This document shows, in pieces, positions 24,506-33,658 of a stretch of 64,000 nt of DNA. Made by a program: the position numbers and the translations under genes. Every line of letters starts with the position of its first letter. Within the stretch, counting starts at the first letter, position 1. Source of the DNA: Nostoc sp. FACHB-110 (GTDB lineage: Bacteria > Cyanobacteriota > Cyanobacteriia > Cyanobacteriales > Nostocaceae); assembly GCF_014697425.1 (NCBI RefSeq), contig NZ_JACJRU010000035.1, positions 1 to 64,000 on the forward strand, in the 5' to 3' direction. The notes below the pieces were generated by a model. It worked only from the letters and a program-made list of their open reading frames with translations. It was not told where the DNA came from and ran no database searches.

Positions 24506-26572
24506 ATGAATGAGTTAAATTGTTTATTCGTGGGTGAAACACAGAGGTCAGAAATGGGTGTTGAGTCAACTGCTACATCTGATGAGGTGGTACAACTACC
24601 GTCTAATGGGCATAAATCTGAAGTGAAAAATCATAAGCAAAAAAAGCTATTACCACCTAGCACTACCGCAGGAGATTTGCCGCGCCCCTGGAAAATCGAG
24701 GATAGCGAAGCACTATACCGCATTGAAGGGTGGGGGCAACCTTATTTTTCGATTAACGCTGCTGGTCATGTTACTGTTTCCCCCAAAGGCGATCGCGGGG
24801 GTTCTCTGGATTTATTTGAATTGGTCAACGCCTTAAAACAAAGGAATTTAGGGCTACCTTTGCTGATTCGCTTTTCTGATATTTTAGAAGACCGCATCGA
24901 AAGATTAAACGCTTGTTTTGCCAAAGCGATCGCTCGTTATAACTACCCTGGTGTTTATCGTGGGGTGTTTCCTGTCAAATGCAACCAGCAAAGGCATTTG
25001 ATTGAAGATTTAGTCAAATTTGGCAAACCCCATCAATTTGGTTTAGAAGCTGGTTCCAAACCAGAATTAATGATTGCCCTGGCTTTATTAGATACCCCAG
25101 GCGCAATGCTCGTTTGCAACGGCTACAAAGACCGGGAATACATCGAAACGGCGATGTTAGCCCAAAGACTAGGCCAAACCCCAATCATCGTTTTAGAGCA
25201 GATTGAAGAAGTAGATTTGGTAATTGCGGCTAATCGCCAGTTAGGGATTAAACCAATTTTAGGGGTACGAGCCAAACTCAGCACTCAAGGCATGGGACGC
25301 TGGGGAACATCCAGTGGCGATCGCGCGAAGTTTGGCTTGACAATGCCAGAAATTATCGAAGCTGTGGATAAATTACGCGAAGCTGAGTTAATCGAGTCTT
25401 TGCAGTTGTTACATTTCCATATCGGTTCGCAAATTTCTGCCATCAATGTGATTAAAGATGCCATCCAAGAAGCCAGCCGCATTTACGTAGAGTTGGCGAT
25501 GTTGGGAGCGGATATGAAATATCTCGATGTTGGCGGTGGCTTGGGTGTAGACTACGACGGTTCCCAAACCAACTTCTACGCTTCCAAAAACTACAATATG
25601 CAGAACTATGCCAACGATATTGTGGCAGAGTTAAAAGATACCTGTGCGGAAAGACAAATCCCCGTACCTACACTGATTAGTGAAAGTGGTAGGGCGATCG
25701 CATCTCACCAATCGGTACTGATTTTTGACATTCTTAGTACCAGCGATGTCCCCCTCCATCCCCCCGAACCCCCACAAGAGGGAGAATCGCCGATTATTAA
25801 TTACCTGTGGGAAACTTACCAATCAATCAACAAAGAAAATTACCAAGAATTTTTTCACGACGCAACGCAATTTAAAGAAGAAGCAATTAGCCGCTTCAAC
25901 TTAGGAATTTTACGCTTGCGAGAAAGAGCGAAAGCCGAGCGACTCTATTGGGCTTGTTGTCAAAAGATTTTAGACATAACCAGGCAGCAAGATTACGTAC
26001 CTGATGAACTGGAAGACCTAGAAAAAATCATGGCTTCCATCTACTACTCCAACTTGTCAGTGTTTCAATCAGCACCAGACTGTTGGGCGATCGACCAGCT
26101 ATTCCCAATTATGCCGATACACCGTCTTGATGAAGAACCAACACGACGAGGAATTTTGGCAGACTTAACTTGTGATAGTGACGGCAAAATTGATCGCTTT
26201 ATTGACCTACGCGATGTCAAATCAGTATTAGAACTGCACCCCTTCCAACCAGGCGAACCCTATTACTTGGGAATGTTCCTCAATGGTGCGTACCAAGAAA
26301 TCATGGGCAATTTGCATAACCTATTTGGGGACACCAACGCCGTGCATATTCAGCTGACACCTAAAGGCTACCAAATTCAACACGTCGTCAAAGGCGACAC
26401 CATGAGCGAAGTAGTCAGTTACGTACAGTACGACTCAGAGGATATGGTAGAAAACATTCGCCAGCGTTGCGAGAAAGCCTTAGAAGAAAAGCGCATCACC
26501 CTCGCCGAATCTCAGCGATTACTCCAAACCTACGAGCAAAGTCTCCAAAGATACACATATTTGAATAGCTAG
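24506..26572 (+). CDS. speA: biosynthetic arginine decarboxylase
   Basis: A 688-residue SpeA, converting arginine to agmatine with pyridoxal phosphate as the first step to polyamines. Visible are the PLP lysine region in YRGVFPVKCNQQRHLIEDLV, EAGSKPELMIAL, LLHFHIGSQIS, the glycine-rich LDVGGGLGVDYDG, ISESGRAIASHQ, and the C-terminal active-site part ILADLTCDSDGKIDRFI. About 70 N-terminal residues before WKIEDSEALYRIEGWGQPYF are low-complexity. ATG 24554 is an alternative start. Between ILSTSDVP and SPIINYLWETYQ lies LHPPEPPQEG, a proline-rich stretch that looks like an in-frame dispersed repeat. The gene is alone. Confidence 0.95.
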   Translation: MNELNCLFVGETQRSEMGVESTATSDEVVQLPSNGHKSEVKNHKQKKLLPPSTTAGDLPRPWKIEDSEALYRIEGWGQPYFSINAAGHVTVSPKGDRGGSLDLFELVNALKQRNLGLPLLIRFSDILEDRIERLNACFAKAIARYNYPGVYRGVFPVKCNQQRHLIEDLVKFGKPHQFGLEAGSKPELMIALALLDTPGAMLVCNGYKDREYIETAMLAQRLGQTPIIVLEQIEEVDLVIAANRQLGIKPILGVRAKLSTQGMGRWGTSSGDRAKFGLTMPEIIEAVDKLREAELIESLQLLHFHIGSQISAINVIKDAIQEASRIYVELAMLGADMKYLDVGGGLGVDYDGSQTNFYASKNYNMQNYANDIVAELKDTCAERQIPVPTLISESGRAIASHQSVLIFDILSTSDVPLHPPEPPQEGESPIINYLWETYQSINKENYQEFFHDATQFKEEAISRFNLGILRLRERAKAERLYWACCQKILDITRQQDYVPDELEDLEKIMASIYYSNLSVFQSAPDCWAIDQLFPIMPIHRLDEEPTRRGILADLTCDSDGKIDRFIDLRDVKSVLELHPFQPGEPYYLGMFLNGAYQEIMGNLHNLFGDTNAVHIQLTPKGYQIQHVVKGDTMSEVVSYVQYDSEDMVENIRQRCEKALEEKRITLAESQRLLQTYEQSLQRYTYLNS

Positions 26573-26643
26573 GAAGTAAAAAGTAAAAAGTAAAAAGGCA
26601 AAAGTAGAAAATGTAATCTTTTGCCTTTTACCTTTTGCTTTCA
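26573..26643. terminator. convergent hairpin between speA and nucleotidyltransferase gene
   Basis: aaaaggcaaaag and cttttgccttttaccttttg form an AT-rich inverted repeat (about 26594-26638) between two 3' ends, with A-run and T-run on the two sides. It fits a two-way intrinsic terminator. Confidence 0.6.
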
Positions 26644-27810
26644 TTAACTTGCGTTTGTCCCTAGCAATTCTTCAATTGCTTGCCGTTCTAGAGGTGTATG
26701 AATTGGCGGTGTTTGCCGAGCATCGGTAATTAGCCAGTCTAAAGCAGCCGCTTGCACATCAATGGATGCGCCCGTTTTATCTACGCAATAACGACCAAAT
26801 ACCAACTTATCAACAAGGCGGACTCCTGGCCCTAGGCGCGACCATTCAAAGATGACGCTGTTATCCACAGTTGCACCACTGCATATCCAGCAATTGGGGC
26901 CAATCATCGCTGGGCCAACGATTTTAGCCCCGTCTTCGATTCTGGTCATCCCGCCAATGTAAACTGGGCCTGTAATATCTACTTTGTCCCAATTTACGGC
27001 CACATTTAAACCAGTGTAAATACCAGGAGCAACTTCATGGCCGGGAATTTGCACGTTTTTAATTTCACCTAGCAATACCCCGCGAATTGCTCGCCAGTAA
27101 TCTGGCACTTTACCGATATCTACCCATTCAAAATCCATCGGAATCGCGTAGAAAGGCGCGCCGATTTCCACTAATTTCGGGAATAACTGGCTACCGATGT
27201 CATATTCCACCGCAGAAGGGATATATTTAAATACCTCTGGCTCAAAAATGTAAATACCAGTGTTGATGTTAGTGCTGAGGGCTTCTTCTACTGACGGTTT
27301 TTCTTGGAAAGCTTGAACGCGCCCATCTTCATCAGTAACAACTACACCGTAGCTAGAAACTTCTTCTAAGGGAACAGATTTAGAAATAATTGTGGCAATT
27401 GAGCCTTTGGATTTATGCCACTTGACGGCTTCTGTTAAATCTAAGTCAATTAAAGCATCACCGCACAAGACTACAAAAGTATCATCAAAAAACGGTGAGA
27501 AATCTTGGATGCGGCGCATCCCTCCAGCAGAACCAATTGCTTCCCCTACCAGTTTACCGTCATCAATTTTCCCTTCAAAAGAATAGGCGATTTGTACGCC
27601 AAAGCGTTGACCATCACGGAAATAGTTTTCAATTTCTTCAGCCAAATGGCTAACGTTGACCATAATTTGGTCAAAACCATGTTGACGCAAAAGTTCCAGT
27701 AAAAATTCCATCACTGGCTTTTGCAAGATGGGAATCATCGGTTTGGGAGTCGTATAGGTAATCGGACGAACGCGAGTACCCTTACCTGCTGCGAGAATCA
27801 TCGCTTTCAT
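26644..27810 (-). CDS. sugar-phosphate nucleotidyltransferase (mannose-1-phosphate guanylyltransferase type)
   Basis: A 388-residue enzyme with an N-terminal nucleotidyltransferase domain (MKAMILAAGKGTRVRPITYT, then PMIPILQKPVMEFLLE, FVVLCGDALIDLDL, FQEKPS, NTGIYIFEP, YDIGSQLFPKLVEIG, DFEWVDIGKVPDYWRA) and a C-terminal left-handed beta-helix (NVAVNWDKVDITGPVYIGGM, IGPNCWICSGATVDNSVI). It would couple NTP with a sugar 1-phosphate, by similarity mannose 1-phosphate and GTP, for glycan synthesis. The nucleotide specificity cannot be read from sequence. All loop motifs are intact. It is a single gene. Confidence 0.9.
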   Translation of the reverse strand: MKAMILAAGKGTRVRPITYTTPKPMIPILQKPVMEFLLELLRQHGFDQIMVNVSHLAEEIENYFRDGQRFGVQIAYSFEGKIDDGKLVGEAIGSAGGMRRIQDFSPFFDDTFVVLCGDALIDLDLTEAVKWHKSKGSIATIISKSVPLEEVSSYGVVVTDEDGRVQAFQEKPSVEEALSTNINTGIYIFEPEVFKYIPSAVEYDIGSQLFPKLVEIGAPFYAIPMDFEWVDIGKVPDYWRAIRGVLLGEIKNVQIPGHEVAPGIYTGLNVAVNWDKVDITGPVYIGGMTRIEDGAKIVGPAMIGPNCWICSGATVDNSVIFEWSRLGPGVRLVDKLVFGRYCVDKTGASIDVQAAALDWLITDARQTPPIHTPLERQAIEELLGTNAS

Positions 27811-28241
27811 AAAATTTTATTCCTCAACCACAAGCCAGTTTACTTTTAATGAGTGATACTTAACCATCAATTTTTCTGTTCTAAGTAACTCCTAGAAACA
27901 GGGATAACAGGAATTTGCGGATTTTTGCAACCATAGCTAGAGATATACAATCAGCTTTAGGCTTTGACCGTCGTCAGCATCGCCCATCCTTTAAATTTAC
28001 TCAAATTTTGAAGTTATACCAAATTGAACAATGATCAAGACAGATGGAATGTAAAAAAACTAACTCATCAAACATTGCAAAATCCGACATCGAAAATGGT
28101 TTTAACTTTAGAGTGTCTGTTAAAATTACGTATATTTTCAGTTAAAAAGTCGAGCCTAGTGTTAATACAGACACTATCTCACAATTAGCAAAAAACAGAT
28201 CAAGGATTTCCCCTTAAACAGGACTTACGCACCAAGATTGT
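27811..28241. other. gap upstream of the nucleotidyltransferase gene
   Basis: AT-rich and without a gene. Near 28218 is acaggacttacgca, one arm of the inverted repeat that bounds the small element at 47437-47527, here without its partner. The nucleotidyltransferase promoter should lie close to 27811-27900. Confidence 0.45.
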
Positions 28242-29069
28242 CTATGGAGATTGTTCTGCTGACTTTTGAGTGTGATTTATTTCACAAATCAGTCTAATTT
28301 TAATCTCTTGGTAAAATTCTTCCTGAAATAGCTCTACTTTCGATTGAGCCGATAACAGTAGTAAAGCCCAGAAAACACTAACTAGGTGGCTGTGTTCTGA
28401 TTCATGATGACCAGAGCCATTTTGTTGTGCTGGCTTTGTTTGCGACCACAAATGTACAAGTTGTTCGAGACTTAGATAATTTTGTGTTTGCAATAGTTCT
28501 TGGCCAGCACTATGTAATACCTGTTCTAATTCCCTGGCTACTTCTGTCAGATTTTCTTGGTGAGCCAATTCTAGGGCCTGTCGCATTGTCCGGACACTAG
28601 GTTGACGTTTAACACGAACAGGTTTATCTACTTTTTGGACAAGTTTTAGCTGGTTTGCCATTAACTGCAATTGCTCGATTAGTTCGGGCAACGTGACACG
28701 GCGCTTTGGCGGTGGCATGGCAGCAGGGCGACGGCGCAGGTGTAACTCTAAAGGCAAACGACGCTGATGTAATAGGCCATTTTCTAAATCAGATATGGCA
28801 TCTTCTTCTAGAATTTCTGGGACTTCTTCGGCTGTTGACCATTGCATCAAGGTGTTGGCTTTGAATAATACCAGCATTGATGCGGATAAAAAAGCTTGCC
28901 CAGATTGCGACAAATCAGCTTCGTAGCCTTTTGTGGTTGCCTCTGGGGCCATAAATTCTAAATAACGGTCAATTACCTCAATTACTTTGACATCCCAAGG
29001 GTCTATTTCCCCTTGTTCTGCTTGCTCAATCAGGAGTGCGATCGTTTCTAATAGCTCGGAAGCATCCAT
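28242..29069 (-). CDS. scpA: ScpA, segregation and condensation protein A
   Basis: The kleisin subunit of the SMC-ScpAB condensin, bridging SMC heads in chromosome organisation. Recognisable are LLETIALLIEQAEQGEIDPWDVKVIEVIDRYLEF near the N-terminus, the FLSASMLVLFKANTLM helix, and the C-terminal winged helix FWALLLLSAQSKVELFQEEFYQEI. The frame can be read from 29126, but the ATG at 29069 (MDASELLETIALL) matches where the family begins. The central part, RRRPAAMPPPKRRVTLPEL, is a linker typical of cyanobacterial ScpA. scpB and smc are not in the window. About 275 residues, normal length. Confidence 0.88.
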   Translation of the reverse strand: MDASELLETIALLIEQAEQGEIDPWDVKVIEVIDRYLEFMAPEATTKGYEADLSQSGQAFLSASMLVLFKANTLMQWSTAEEVPEILEEDAISDLENGLLHQRRLPLELHLRRRPAAMPPPKRRVTLPELIEQLQLMANQLKLVQKVDKPVRVKRQPSVRTMRQALELAHQENLTEVARELEQVLHSAGQELLQTQNYLSLEQLVHLWSQTKPAQQNGSGHHESEHSHLVSVFWALLLLSAQSKVELFQEEFYQEIKIRLICEINHTQKSAEQSP

Positions 29070-29254
29070 TCTGATTTCCGAATTATGGAAGTTGTGATTT
29101 GAGGTTTGTGAAACAAATCCCAGCAAAATAGTTTAGTTAATTTTTTATTTATGGACAAACTAATATATCATTAGGTTTTTATACTGGAATTTAAGTAAAA
29201 TAACTTAATAGTCCTGGCTAAAAAGGCAAGATTAAATTTTAGACTTCGGACTTT

Positions 29255-30349
29255 TTAGTTTTTATATTCTTCTGGTGGTTCGTGGGCAACAGTTACAGTT
29301 GATACAAAATTGCTGCCTTTGTTACTTTTAATGGCATCAAAGGTTCCTTTGATAGTTCCAGCCAGGGGAACGGCTACAAGTGTACCCAACAATCCAGCAA
29401 TTTCAAATCCCATCAAAATAGATACGAAAATCCAAATTGGGTTGAGACCAATAAAATCACCTAAGAGTTTGGGAGCTAATAAATTATCTTTAATTTGCTG
29501 CATGAAAATCGCCGCTATGGCAACTTGTACTGCTAAGCAGCCATTTTGTAGCATTACCAAAATTGTGACTAAACTAATGCCCAGGGTTGCCCCAATGAAA
29601 GGGACGAGTTCTGATAAACCAATGAGAATGGCAAACAATAAGGCAAAGGGAACTTTCATCCCCATAAAAATGGGTGTAAGAGTTATTATCATGAATAAAC
29701 CTAGTAATAACTGGCTTAAAAAGAACCTTTGGAAATTTAGCTGCAAAGAAACCGTTAAAGGAATGCCAATCTGAGCGGGTAAAAGATTAATTAGACCATA
29801 CCAGACGCGATCGCCATACAACAGCATATAAAATGCCAGCACAACCACTAACACAATATTTAATAGTCCTGATAGCAGTGTTCCTGCCACTCCTACTGCA
29901 CCAGAGGCTAGTTGCTGCACCAAACTTTGGATACTGGCATTAATTTGATTACTCAACACTCGCAAATCTAAGGGTAAGCGACGTTGTTTGGCAAATGCCT
30001 CTAACTGTTCTAGGTTTGCTTGACTAGCACTTAGCCAATCAGGAATTTTATTTAACAGTTGAATTGTTTGCTCGATAACGATAGGGACTAATGTAACGCC
30101 CAAAATGACAACTAACGTTAAAGTTACTAGCAAAACTATAATTACTGCCTGGGTGCGGGTAATTCGCGCGCGTTCAAAAAACTTAACTGGGTAGTTAAGT
30201 AAAAAAGCTAAAATCGCCGCAACGCTAAGAATTGTAATTGGATGCTTAAAGTAAGTAAAAAGTCCTGATAGCAGCCAAACGTTAAGCGCGATAATCGGGC
30301 CGCACAGACCATAGAATAACAAAGTTTGCAGAGAAGCTGAACGGCGCAT
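29255..30349 (-). CDS. AI-2E family transporter (PerM/UPF0118)
   Basis: A 364-residue membrane protein with about eight helices. Family features are the N-terminal hairpin of helices with ILSVAAILAFLLNYPVKFFE, the amphipathic periplasmic middle (NKIPDWLSASQANLEQLEAF), the helix pairs FYMLLYGDRVWYGLINLLP and LSELVPFIGATLGISL, and the PKLLGDFIGLNPIWIFVSIL signature before the last helices. Relatives export the quorum signal AI-2 or exchange Na+/H+, and the substrate here is unknown. The N-terminal MRRSASLQTLLFYGLCGPI starts directly into the first helix. The gene stands alone. Confidence 0.88.
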   Translation of the reverse strand: MRRSASLQTLLFYGLCGPIIALNVWLLSGLFTYFKHPITILSVAAILAFLLNYPVKFFERARITRTQAVIIVLLVTLTLVVILGVTLVPIVIEQTIQLLNKIPDWLSASQANLEQLEAFAKQRRLPLDLRVLSNQINASIQSLVQQLASGAVGVAGTLLSGLLNIVLVVVLAFYMLLYGDRVWYGLINLLPAQIGIPLTVSLQLNFQRFFLSQLLLGLFMIITLTPIFMGMKVPFALLFAILIGLSELVPFIGATLGISLVTILVMLQNGCLAVQVAIAAIFMQQIKDNLLAPKLLGDFIGLNPIWIFVSILMGFEIAGLLGTLVAVPLAGTIKGTFDAIKSNKGSNFVSTVTVAHEPPEEYKN

Positions 30350-30579
30350 TGGCTGTAATTAATTTAAATAATTATCAGATAAGTTTTTATTATTTGGAAC
30401 TGACAACAGGTCATAACTGATAGGGTGCAAGGTTTTTGGCTATTTCAGGTTTAATTATCTATCGATTTGCTGTATGCCTGCGCTATTTTGATCAAAATGG
30501 CTTTGGTACTGGCAATCATCATAGATATTTTTAACAAAGACCTGTATAAGTGTATCTGTTATAGAGGAAATAAATAACC

Positions 30580-31224
30580 ATGAACACCACCATTGCTGAC
30601 CTCCGCAAAGACTATACATTGCAAGATTTATCAGAAACAGAGGTTGACCCTAATCCATTTATACAATTTAAAAAATGGTTTGAGCAGGCACTAGCAGCCC
30701 AACTCCCAGAACCTAATGCGATGACTTTGGCAACAGCAACACCAGATGCACAGCCAGCAGCCAGAATGGTATTACTGAAGAATTTTGATGAGCGGGGTTT
30801 TGTCTTTTTCACTAATTACAATAGTCATAAAGGACAAGAACTAGCCGAAAATCCCCAAGCGGCTTTGGTTTTTTGGTGGGCAGAATTAGAACGCCAAGTT
30901 CGTATTTGTGGCCATGTAGAGAAAGTCTCGGAAGAAGAATCAGATGGATATTTTGAGGCTCGTCCTGTCAATAGCCGCCTAGGTGCGTGGGTTTCTCATC
31001 AAAGTGAAGTGATAGAAAGCCGAGAATTTCTAGAACAGCGGATGCAGGAATTTCAAGATAAATATGAAAATCAGGAAATTCCCCGCCCTCCTCATTGGGG
31101 TGGTTTGCGAGTCATTCCTTCTGAAATTGAGTTTTGGCAAGGTCGCCCTAGCCGATTGCACGATCGCTTGCTTTATACTCTTTTAGATGATGGCAGTTGG
31201 AAGATTGAAAGATTGTCACCTTAA
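30580..31224 (+). CDS. pdxH: pyridoxamine 5'-phosphate oxidase
   Basis: A 214-residue FMN enzyme that oxidises pyridoxamine or pyridoxine 5'-phosphate to pyridoxal 5'-phosphate. Seen are NAMTLATATPDAQPAARMVLLK and GFVFFTNYNSHKGQELAENP for FMN binding, FWWAELERQVRICGHVEKVS, the substrate arginine region in SRLGAWVSHQSEVI, and the C-terminal PHWGGLRVIPSEIEFWQGRP followed by RLHDRLLY and ERLSP. The start is ATG 30580, 9 bases after GAGGAAAT, a usable ribosome-binding site. The gene stands alone between opposite-strand genes. It provides the cofactor used by SpeA, though no linkage is implied. Confidence 0.96.
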   Translation: MNTTIADLRKDYTLQDLSETEVDPNPFIQFKKWFEQALAAQLPEPNAMTLATATPDAQPAARMVLLKNFDERGFVFFTNYNSHKGQELAENPQAALVFWWAELERQVRICGHVEKVSEEESDGYFEARPVNSRLGAWVSHQSEVIESREFLEQRMQEFQDKYENQEIPRPPHWGGLRVIPSEIEFWQGRPSRLHDRLLYTLLDDGSWKIERLSP

Positions 31225-31301
31225 GTAAGGGTATAGGGGTGTTTGGGTGTAGGGGGTGTATGTATCTCAAATCCTTTTACCTCTACACCCAGTTTTTACA
31301 A

Positions 31302-32153
31302 CTAACTTTCTTGGGTCAGTTCTACTGTGGCTGTTGGTTGAAGTGTAAATGCAACTCTGGGGTCTGGCATGAAGGTATATCTGAGGTACAGTCCACCCCA
31401 GACGAACAAGATAATTAATAAAGCACCAATACCCAAAGGACTAGGAAGCCAGAAAACTACTTCTATATGGTTGAGTTCGCCTGGTTGCAGTCGCCACACC
31501 AGTTGATTACCTTGCTTTTCTGGTGTGACAGCATCTTCGGTGAGTGGAATAGTTTTAGCCCCAAAAGGAGTTTTTAAGCTAAATTCCAAGTCGAGAATTG
31601 CACCAGCATCAGTGAGGACGTTGCCTTTACTGGCGATTAAAGCCAGCGATCGCAAGTCTAAATCATAAATTAAACGATTTCTCACCAACAGTAAAAAATT
31701 ATTTTGAAATAAAAGTAAATTTGATTCAACTTTTGGTAATTCTGAATCGGTTTCGTTGGGTTTAGCTGCTACTTTTTGAGAATTACGAGAGCTAAAAAAT
31801 TCATTAAATTTAGTTTGCAACTCTTGACCATTACTGAAGGGAATGGTCACTATAATTTCTTCTTGAGAAACTCTTTGCGCCTTGCCTTCAAGTTTCCGCG
31901 CGCGATTTTCTATACTATCTAACCAGGCATAGACATAATCACCACTAAAACTAGTCAGCCGTTCACCTAATTTTATGTGCTGCACTAATTCACCACTATT
32001 AGAGTGGTGAAAATTTAAGCCGACATCATATTTAACACAACCAGATAACAGCAGTGATGTTAACACGACCAGCCACAATACAGACTTTCGAGGAGAAACA
32101 AAAAGGTTAATACTTCTCCTGAGATGCGCTGCCAACTTAGAAAAATTAATCAC
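31302..32153 (-). CDS. DUF3153-type lipoprotein
   Basis: A 283-residue membrane-bound lipoprotein of the cyanobacterial DUF3153 family. The signal part LWLVVLTSLLLSGCVKYDVG has a lipobox LLSGC, and a second hydrophobic helix (IGALLIILFVWGGLYLRYTF) lies near the C-terminus, so most of the chain faces outside with both ends anchored. The frame extends to 32225, but that piece is repeat sequence. The GTG at 32153 has AGGAG nine bases upstream and gives VINFSKLAAHLRRSI. The function of the family is unknown. On the other side of a repeat tract lies a TPR gene on the same strand. Confidence 0.78.
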   Translation of the reverse strand: MINFSKLAAHLRRSINLFVSPRKSVLWLVVLTSLLLSGCVKYDVGLNFHHSNSGELVQHIKLGERLTSFSGDYVYAWLDSIENRARKLEGKAQRVSQEEIIVTIPFSNGQELQTKFNEFFSSRNSQKVAAKPNETDSELPKVESNLLLFQNNFLLLVRNRLIYDLDLRSLALIASKGNVLTDAGAILDLEFSLKTPFGAKTIPLTEDAVTPEKQGNQLVWRLQPGELNHIEVVFWLPSPLGIGALLIILFVWGGLYLRYTFMPDPRVAFTLQPTATVELTQES

Positions 32154-32335
32154 TGTACTTCTCCTAAAAAAGACAACTGAAGTATGAAGTATGAAGTGTG
32201 AAGTATGAAAATTTTGATAAATCACCAGGATTGAATTGGCTTGTTGAGACTCAAAGTCAAGGTGAAAATTGGAGCGTTCAAATCCCCGATTTATTTAATA
32301 AGTCAGGGATATTGTTGTTCACAGATAGCCTTATT

Positions 32336-32485
32336 TCATACTTCATACTTCATACTTCACACTTCATACTTCACACTTCATACTTCACACTTCATACTTC
32401 ATACTTCACACTTCATACTTCACACTTCATACTTCACACTTCATACTTCACACTTCATACTTCACACTTCACACTTCACACTTCA
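32336..32485. repeat. large tandem repeat of acttcatacttcac units
   Basis: About fifteen 10-bp half-units (cttcatactt and cttcacactt) alternate over 150 bp. The period is 10, alternating as 20, so forward frames stay open and give HTSHFILHTSYFTL-type peptides that are not genes. The tract touches the stop codon of the TPR gene at 32486. It is the longest array of this repeat in the window. Confidence 0.95.
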
Positions 32486-33028
32486 TTAAAAAGCTAACCA
32501 AGCCAGATAAGAAATAATAACTCCAATAGTAATTAGTGCTACCCAAATAAAGCGATTATCTTTAGTATTAACCTGGCTGAGGTCAACAAATTCGGGTTCA
32601 GCAGTTTTTTTCTTGGGTGTGGATTTAGTCGGATTAGGCGCAATACGCATTTTGGATTCATTATCTGACAACGCACCCAAATCGGGAATTTCCGTCATCC
32701 ATTCGCTTGGTCGTTTGAGCTTTGGTGCTTGTAATATGTAGAGCAACCGCCGGGCTTGTTTGTTGATTTCTGAGTAGGGATGACGTTGGAGTTGTTTGCA
32801 AAGTGCGATCGCTTCTTCATTTCTTCCAGCCGCTTCATAAGCTGTTACTAGCCAAATTTGCGCTTCACCCCCTAAACGGGAATTACGAGTTAATAAAGCA
32901 CTTGCCTTTTCGAGATTTTCTATGGCTTCCCGATATTGCCCATTTTCAAAGGCAAATCTGCCCGCTTGGTAACGCTTTCTGGCAATTTCTAAACTTTGGT
33001 CACTCACGTTTCGCATATAAATCAGCAC
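32486..33028 (-). CDS. TPR-like protein with C-terminal membrane anchor
   Basis: 180 residues: two or three tetratricopeptide-like helices from residue 10 to 100 (ARKRYQAGRFAFENGQYREA, AQIWLVTAYEAAGRNEEAIA), a charged linker and a single C-terminal helix FIWVALITIGVIISYLAWLA that would anchor it in a membrane with the TPR part in the cytoplasm. ATG 33016 (MRNVSDQ) is an alternative start four codons in. Its last codon abuts the tandem repeat. Function is not known. Confidence 0.75.
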   Translation of the reverse strand: MLIYMRNVSDQSLEIARKRYQAGRFAFENGQYREAIENLEKASALLTRNSRLGGEAQIWLVTAYEAAGRNEEAIALCKQLQRHPYSEINKQARRLLYILQAPKLKRPSEWMTEIPDLGALSDNESKMRIAPNPTKSTPKKKTAEPEFVDLSQVNTKDNRFIWVALITIGVIISYLAWLAF

Positions 33029-33165
33029 TGTCTTAATTGTGCCAATGTCAGTAAACTTTTTGTAATCTTTTTAGAACCTAATCATTTTCCAGGAGATAAA
33101 CTTTTAAAATTTAACTAGTAGTCATCTGTAAAAACCCTTAATTATACAATACAGGTGAGCAAAAT

Positions 33166-33570
33166 ATGGTTAATATCAAGTCTTATCAACCCAAATGGCT
33201 AGGAGCAGGAATTAGTCTGGTATTGATGAGTACCTTCATTGCTCCAGCTTCAGCCCAACAGGTGATTGTGATTGATAACAACAATCCTTTTGGTGTAAGT
33301 CAGCCACCTGCTGTTGGTTCATTTATTTATGGTAGTCCAATTGCCACACCCATGCCTGTAGATCCCTCAACAGGGCTTTTACCTAGAACTCGCACTGTCT
33401 ACCCCGATTATTATCCTCCAGTCAGGCATTACAGAAGATTCAATAATCCCACTATCATCAATCCCACAATTCAAGACTCGACGATAGTCAATCCAGTAAT
33501 CATCAATAATTCCTGGCGACAAAGACCGTTTAGAGGGCGATCGCGGGTGATTATCACTCATCCTTGGTAA
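33166..33570 (+). CDS. small secreted protein, cyanobacteria-type, unknown function
   Basis: A 134-residue protein with a clear signal peptide (SLVLMSTFIAPASAQQ, cleavage after ASA), then a Pro/Asn/Ile-rich mature chain with VDPSTGLLPRTRTVYPDYYP and short imperfect repeats NNPTIINPTIQDSTIVNPVI. The C-terminus is basic (RPFRGRSRVIITHPW). I know of no domain. Such proteins occur in many cyanobacteria as periplasmic or outer-membrane-associated hypothetical proteins. ATG has GTGAGC upstream only. Followed by a dispersed repeat tcaaaagccttttctgaac/ctgccccctgcc before argB. Confidence 0.7.
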   Translation: MVNIKSYQPKWLGAGISLVLMSTFIAPASAQQVIVIDNNNPFGVSQPPAVGSFIYGSPIATPMPVDPSTGLLPRTRTVYPDYYPPVRHYRRFNNPTIINPTIQDSTIVNPVIINNSWRQRPFRGRSRVIITHPW

Positions 33571-33658
33571 TGTGATGGCACAAGGCAGTGGCTATTGTTC
33601 AAGAGGGGTCAAAAGCCTTTTCTGAACAAAACCTTCTGCCCCCTGCCCCCTGCCTTCT

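Noticed and set aside
32262..32300. Possible tRNA T-arm (gttcaaatccccga)
   Set aside because: No acceptor stem, anticodon stem or D-arm could be found around it.
32198..32497. Plus-strand frames over the acttcatactt array
   Set aside because: They are made of repeat codons (HTSYFTLHTS) and lack a non-repeat conserved part.
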